Positions 60,149-64,000 of a DNA stretch of 64,000 nt are shown here, piece by piece (within the stretch, counting starts at the first letter, position 1; each line of letters starts with the position of its first letter). A program made the position numbers and the translations under genes. The notes beneath the pieces were generated by a model that saw only the letters and a program-made list of their open reading frames with translations, did no database searches and was not told the origin of the DNA. This stretch comes from Saccharothrix tamanrassetensis (GTDB lineage Bacteria > Actinomycetota > Actinomycetes > Mycobacteriales > Pseudonocardiaceae), in NCBI RefSeq assembly GCF_014203665.1, contig NZ_JACHJN010000011.1, positions 248,001 to 312,000 on the forward strand. Reading direction: 5' to 3'.

Positions 60149-62761
60149 ATGGACCTGGGTGTCGTCTACCTCGAGCACTGTCTGGCCGATCCGGACTTCT
60201 ACGACTCGTTGCAGGGTTGGGACGATTCGGCGACCCGGTTCCCGTTGGCCGGCGCGCAGCCCCCTCCCGGGTGGGCGAAATACCAGGAGCGCTTATGGGT
60301 CTCATTCGCGCCCGAAGGTGTGCTGCCACCGGACCAGGGCTGGAAGGTGCACGTGTCGGCCACGCCCGCCAACGCCGAACACGTCCTGTCCGTGGTCGCC
60401 GAGCACTGCCTGCGCAGTGGGTTGACGTTCAAGTTCCTGCGCAGCCGGCAAGCCCTGCAACTGGCCAACTCCAAGTACGCCGACCGCGCCGCGAGCGGGA
60501 AGTTCTGCGTGCTCTACCCGTCCGCGGACGACCTGGAGCGCACGGTGACCGCGCTCGCCGCCGCCCTGGAGGGGCAGCCGGGCCCGTACATCCTCAGCGA
60601 CCTGCGGTGGCAGTCCGGCCCGGTCTACCTGCGCTACGGCGCTTTCCGCACCCGGCACTGCCTGGACGACTCGGGTGAACCGGTGCTCGCGCTGGCCGAC
60701 CCCACCGGCCGCCTGGTGCCGGACAACCGCACCCCGGTCTTCCGGCTGCCCGAGTGGGCGCCCGTCCCGCCGTTCCTCGCCGACCAGATCGCCGACCGCG
60801 CGGAAGGCGAATTCCCCTATCACGTGCGGCAGTCGCTGCACTTCTCCAACGCGGGCGGGGTCTACCTGGCCGTGGACCCGCGCACCGGTCGCCAGGTGGT
60901 GATCAAGGAGGCCCGCCCGATGGCGGGGCTCGACGAGGAGGACGCGGACGCGGTCGCCCGGCTGCACCACGAGCGCGCCACCCTGCTGCGGCTGGGCGGT
61001 CTCGGCCTGGTGCCGCGGGTGCTCGACTCGTTCACCTGCTGGGAGCACCACTTCCTGGTGCTGGAGCACATCGAGGGCGAGTCGCTCCAGCGCTGCGTCG
61101 GTGAACGCCACCCGTTGGCCGCGCCGGAACCGGACGCCCAGGAGGTCGCCGAGTACACCGGGTGGGCGGTGCAGGTCGTCAAACAGCTCGGCGACGCCTT
61201 GCACGTGCTGCACGAACGGGGTGTGGTCGTCGGTGATCTCCAGCCCTCCAACGTGATCGTGCGCCCGGACGGCCGCATGGCGCTGGTGGACCTGGAGTTG
61301 GCGCTGCCGGTGGACGGCGGCGGCCGGCCGGCGCTCGGCGCGCCCGGTTTCAGCGCGCCGAGCGGCTGCACCGGGGTCGAGGTCGACGAACACGCCCTGG
61401 CGGTGCTGGCGCTGTGGCTGTTCGACCCTTCCGCGCCCGTGTTGTGCGCCAGGGATCCGGGCAAGGTGGAGCTGTTCCTGGCGGAGCTGTCGCGGCGGTT
61501 CGGCGTCGCGGAGAGCTTCCTCGCCGACATCCGGCGAGGCTTGCGCCACCGGCCGGTGCACGCGGTCGACCCGGTCCGGTCGGTCCGGGAGGCGCTGGCC
61601 GACCCGACGCCCGAGGACTGGCCTCGGCTGCGGGACTCCATCGCGGCCGGGATCCTGGCCACCGCCACGCCGCAACGCGACGACCGGCTGTTCCCCGGTG
61701 ACGTCGCGCAGTTCCGGTCGGGTGGGCTCGACCTGACCCACGGTGCGGCCGGTGTGCTGCTGAGCCTGCACACCGCCGGCGTGCCGGTCGACCCCGAGCA
61801 CGTCGAGTGGCTGCTGCGCGCGGTTCCCCGCTGGGAGCGGCCCGGAACGGGCTTCTTCAACGGCCTGCACGGCATCGCCTACGTGCTGTACGGACTCGGG
61901 CATCGGGAAGACGCACTATCCGTATTGGACAGAGCGACCGCCACCCCTCCCGCGCCGACGCACGGGTTGAACAGCGGGGCGGCCGGGGCGGGTCTGAACC
62001 TGCTGCACTTCGCGACCGTCACGGGCGACAGCGCGATCCTGGCCGAGGCGATGGGGATCGCCGACCGGCTGGCGGAATGGGTCCGGTCGGGGAACGCGGC
62101 GCCCGACCGGCCGTCCGCCGCCGGCCTGCTGCACGGGGTCTCCGGCGTGGCGCTGTTCTTCCTGCACTGCCACCGCGCGACGGCGGACGACACGTTCCTC
62201 GACCTCGCCGCGACGGCCCTGCGCGCCGACCTGGCCCACTGCGTGGCCGGGCCGCGCGACACGGTGAACGTCCTGGAAGGACATCGGCTGCTGCCGTACA
62301 TCGGAGTCGGCACGGCGGGGATCGACCTGGTGCTCCGGCAGTTCCTGGACCTGCGACGGGACGACGACCTGGCTGTCGTGCACGAGCGCGCCCGGCGCAC
62401 CTGCCGTGCCGAGTCGGCGATCTTCCCCGGGCTGTTCACCGGGCACGCCGGCCAGTTGGCCTGCGCGGCGCTGACCAGCCAGGGCCCGCCCCTGGCGGAC
62501 CCGGCCGTGCGCTCGCACCTGCGGGCGCTGTCCCGGCACGCGCAGTCCTACCGCGACCACCTCGCCTTCCCCGGCGAACAACTGTTCCGGCTCTCCACGG
62601 ACCTGTCGACGGGCGCGGCCGGTGTGCTGCTCGCGCTGCGGGTCGTGTTCGAGGACCGGTCGGACCTGTTGCCCTTCATCGACCCGGGGAGGGAGGTGAA
62701 CAACCATGACCGCAGTGCTGGAGCTCCAGAGCCTGGAGACGCCCCAGGTGGAGGCTCGTAA
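60149..62761 (+). CDS. lanKC: Class III lanthipeptide synthetase (LanKC)
   Basis: An 870-residue protein. N-terminal lyase-like domain (1-220; MDLGVVYLEHCLADPDFYDS is the typical start). Kinase domain (about 240-500): VVIKEARPM, the HRD-equivalent VVGDLQPSNVIVRP near 359, and MALVDLELALP. LanC-like domain (about 520-855) with GAAGAGLNLLHF, GLLHGVSGVALFFLHC and IFPGLFTGHAGQLAC. No zinc-ligand CHG motif is seen, as in class III rather than class IV enzymes. It would phosphorylate Ser/Thr, eliminate to Dha/Dhb and cyclise. ATG at 60149 lies close before the FYD motif as usual. The last 56 bp overlap the precursor gene. A TTA codon is at 60293. Confidence 0.92.
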   Translation: MDLGVVYLEHCLADPDFYDSLQGWDDSATRFPLAGAQPPPGWAKYQERLWVSFAPEGVLPPDQGWKVHVSATPANAEHVLSVVAEHCLRSGLTFKFLRSRQALQLANSKYADRAASGKFCVLYPSADDLERTVTALAAALEGQPGPYILSDLRWQSGPVYLRYGAFRTRHCLDDSGEPVLALADPTGRLVPDNRTPVFRLPEWAPVPPFLADQIADRAEGEFPYHVRQSLHFSNAGGVYLAVDPRTGRQVVIKEARPMAGLDEEDADAVARLHHERATLLRLGGLGLVPRVLDSFTCWEHHFLVLEHIEGESLQRCVGERHPLAAPEPDAQEVAEYTGWAVQVVKQLGDALHVLHERGVVVGDLQPSNVIVRPDGRMALVDLELALPVDGGGRPALGAPGFSAPSGCTGVEVDEHALAVLALWLFDPSAPVLCARDPGKVELFLAELSRRFGVAESFLADIRRGLRHRPVHAVDPVRSVREALADPTPEDWPRLRDSIAAGILATATPQRDDRLFPGDVAQFRSGGLDLTHGAAGVLLSLHTAGVPVDPEHVEWLLRAVPRWERPGTGFFNGLHGIAYVLYGLGHREDALSVLDRATATPPAPTHGLNSGAAGAGLNLLHFATVTGDSAILAEAMGIADRLAEWVRSGNAAPDRPSAAGLLHGVSGVALFFLHCHRATADDTFLDLAATALRADLAHCVAGPRDTVNVLEGHRLLPYIGVGTAGIDLVLRQFLDLRRDDDLAVVHERARRTCRAESAIFPGLFTGHAGQLACAALTSQGPPLADPAVRSHLRALSRHAQSYRDHLAFPGEQLFRLSTDLSTGAAGVLLALRVVFEDRSDLLPFIDPGREVNNHDRSAGAPEPGDAPGGGS
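60293..60295 (+). other. TTA codon in lanKC
   Basis: Codon 49 of the synthetase gene is TTA (Leu, in the KYQERLW segment). With the one in the regulator gene, both genes depend on the same rare tRNA. Confidence 0.85.
62692..62699 (+). promoter_or_regulatory. Perfect Shine-Dalgarno of the precursor inside lanKC
   Basis: GGAGGTGA is fully complementary to the 16S rRNA end and lies 6 nt before ATG at 62706, within the lanKC coding region. It supports strong translation of the precursor peptide. Confidence 0.85.
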
Positions 62762-62810
62762 CCCGAGCAACATCCTGAGCACGTATCTGCACCCCGGCTG
62801 CCCGCTCTGA
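62706..62810 (+). CDS. lanA: Class III lanthipeptide precursor peptide
   Basis: A 34-residue peptide. The leader begins MTAVLELQSLETP and carries the VLELQ box that LanKC enzymes bind (L/I-L-x-L-Q). The core region ends SNILSTYLHPGCPL, with two Ser, one Thr and a single Cys. The Ser-x2-Ser-x3-Cys pattern of SapB/labyrinthopeptins is missing, so at most one ring with Cys is possible. GGAGGTGA lies 6 nt before the ATG. The gene overlaps the lanKC end by 56 bp in another frame, and a hairpin plus MFS gene follow. Clearly the substrate of the LanKC by position and leader motif. Confidence 0.85.
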   Translation: MTAVLELQSLETPQVEARNPSNILSTYLHPGCPL

Positions 62811-62826
62811 CGGGTAGTCACCCGGT

Positions 62827-62864
62827 ACCGGCCGGTGGGCGGCACGACCTGCCCGCCGGCCGGT
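62827..62864 (+). terminator. Strong hairpin between precursor and MFS genes
   Basis: Arms 62827-62840 and 62851-62864 pair over 14 bp with one G-U, 10-nt loop, 17 nt after the precursor stop. In lanthipeptide operons such hairpins partially end transcription and stabilise the short precursor mRNA; this is likely here. Confidence 0.6.
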
Positions 62865-62886
62865 CCTCGAGAAAGGTACGGGTGCG

Positions 62887-64000
62887 GTGCCCCCGACACG
62901 GCTGCTGGGCAACCGGGACTTCCGACTGCTCTGGTCGGCGCAGGCGCTCACCACCACCGGAACGCTCTCGGCGATGGTGGCGTTGCCGCTGTTGGTGCTG
63001 CACCAGACCGGATCGGCGGCGGTCGCCGGTCTGGTGGGTTTCGCGGTGCTCGCCGCGGCGGCGCTGGCCACGTTGCCCGGCGGTCGGGTGGCCGACCGGT
63101 ACGACCGCCGCGCGGTGCTCGTCTGCTGCGCCGGCGGCAGCGCGATCAGCACCGGACTGCTGGCCCTCGCCGTCCACGTCGACGCGGCGACGATCCCGGT
63201 CGTCCTGCTGCTGACGGTGCTGCGCGGCGCGCTGGCCGGCGCGTTCGGTGCCGCCGGCGCGGCAGCACTCCCGCACGTCGTGCCCCCCGCCCAACTGCCG
63301 ACCGCATTGGCCACCAACACCGCTCGGCTGGCGGCCGCGGCGCTGGTCGGTCCAGCGCCGGCCGGGGCGCTGTTCGGAGTGTCCCCGGAACTGCCGTTCT
63401 GGGCGGCGGCGGTGGCCCTGCTGGTCGCCACGGCGTGCGTCATGGCGATCCGGACCCCGTTGCCCGCGCCGGCCGGCACCGGGCCGAGCGGCCTGACGAC
63501 CGGGCTGGTCTTCCTCTGGCGGGACGGGGTGCTGCGCCGGATCACCCTCGTCGGCACCGCGCACAACGCCGTGTTCAGCGCGGTGCCGCTGTTGCTGGTG
63601 GTGATCGGGCTGCGGCAGCACGACTCCGGCCTGTCGATCGGGCTGGTGTACACCGCGACCGGCGTCGGATCGCTGGTGGGCGCGCTCGCCGCCACCGCGC
63701 TGAGCCGCCGGCTCCCGCCCCGGCGGGCGCTGCTGATCACGTGCTGGGTGCCGGCCGTCCTGCTGGCCCTCGCCGCGATCTCCCCGAGCCTGGAGTCGCT
63801 CGCCGTGGCGCTCACCGCGGGGTGCCTGGTCAGCCCGCCGGCCGACGCCGTGCTGACGTCGGTCCGGGTCGTGCGCACGCCGGACGCGCTCCAGGGGCGG
63901 ACGCAGGCGGCCGTGGGCCTGGTCGGCATGTGCGCGACCCCGCTCGGTCCGCCGGCCGCCGGACTGCTGCTGGACCACGTCGACGTCGGCGTCGCACTGC
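62887..64000 (+). CDS. MFS exporter of the lanthipeptide locus, partial
   Basis: Starts GTG at 62887 (MPPTRLLGNRDFRLLWSAQA) and runs past the right edge, 371 codons visible. At least ten TM helices are present, with motif A-like GGRVADRYDRRAVLVCC. It resembles EntS-type exporters. Lanthipeptide loci of class III usually use ABC transporters, so an MFS exporter next to the precursor is less usual. It probably exports the mature peptide. Confidence 0.85.
   Translation, partial: MPPTRLLGNRDFRLLWSAQALTTTGTLSAMVALPLLVLHQTGSAAVAGLVGFAVLAAAALATLPGGRVADRYDRRAVLVCCAGGSAISTGLLALAVHVDAATIPVVLLLTVLRGALAGAFGAAGAAALPHVVPPAQLPTALATNTARLAAAALVGPAPAGALFGVSPELPFWAAAVALLVATACVMAIRTPLPAPAGTGPSGLTTGLVFLWRDGVLRRITLVGTAHNAVFSAVPLLLVVIGLRQHDSGLSIGLVYTATGVGSLVGALAATALSRRLPPRRALLITCWVPAVLLALAAISPSLESLAVALTAGCLVSPPADAVLTSVRVVRTPDALQGRTQAAVGLVGMCATPLGPPAAGLLLDHVDVGVAL

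Noticed and set aside
1..64000. tRNA, rRNA, insertion sequences or attachment sites
   Set aside because: None was recognised on reading both strands; no transposase or integrase motif or direct-repeat flanked island edge was found.

Overview
The window is very GC-rich, with G or C at most third codon positions, frequent GTG/TTG starts and many start/stop overlaps. It carries SARP, BTAD, STAND, LanKC and DUF6010-type genes. Together these point to a filamentous actinomycete, most likely of the Pseudonocardiales (inferred from gene content, not from a search).

Layout. (1) 1-10127: the end of a secreted protein, then a minus-strand block: a small membrane protein, two tandem paralogous STAND NTPases with an N-terminal nucleotidyl-cyclase-like domain (one also carries SARP and BTAD domains), a MOSC protein, MsrA, and a CBS protein overlapping an ArsB/SLC13-type permease. 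(2) 10218-15211: a 27-residue membrane peptide, a protein built of two 75-residue repeats coupled to an M50-type membrane metallopeptidase, and a 321-residue protein of unknown function. (3) 15406-21420: a TPR-CHAT protease diverging from an antitoxin-like gene and a RES-TIR fusion. (4) 21557-32587: a tight plus-strand operon (module A): secreted/anchored vWA protein, tubulin-like GTPase, four-TM protein, pseudokinase, zinc-ribbon GTPase and GAP1-like protein. (5) 32565-39510: a small membrane protein, an XRE regulator, a 15-residue hydrophobic ORF with a terminator, a TIR-membrane protein diverging from a Nudix hydrolase, two single-domain TIR-type proteins, and a lidless Hsp70. (6) 39663-44954: one 1763-residue TIR-CHAT-STAND-TPR protein. 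(7) 45068-55359: module B: GrpE-like protein, second lidless Hsp70, helical/FN3-like protein, zinc-ribbon GTPase, GAP1, membrane zinc-ribbon GTPase and a small TM protein. (8) 55416-59039: DUF1360 protein, LysR/MFS divergent pair, DUF6010 protein. (9) 59403-64000: a class III lanthipeptide locus with an atypical response regulator, LanKC, a 34-residue precursor overlapping the lanKC end, and an MFS exporter cut by the window edge.

How the parts may work together (inference). Positions 15-55 kb look like a biological-conflict or programmed-response island. Two GTPase/GAP1 modules, one with a vWA sensor and tubulin-like polymer and one with an Hsp70/GrpE pair, sit among at least seven NAD-targeting or protease-type domains (TIR, RES, CHAT). 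The STAND proteins would act as NTP-dependent switches and the GTPase modules as signal relays. This resembles NTP-dependent conflict systems described computationally in multicellular bacteria, but the RES-TIR and TIR-CHAT-STAND combinations and the pairing of both modules here deserve attention.

The separate discovery at the right end is the lanthipeptide locus. Its precursor has a canonical class III leader motif (VLELQ) but a core with a single Cys and no Ser-x2-Ser-x3-Cys labionin pattern. Its regulator and synthetase genes carry the only in-frame TTA codons I found by eye in the window. All function assignments are from reading sequence motifs; no database search was possible.
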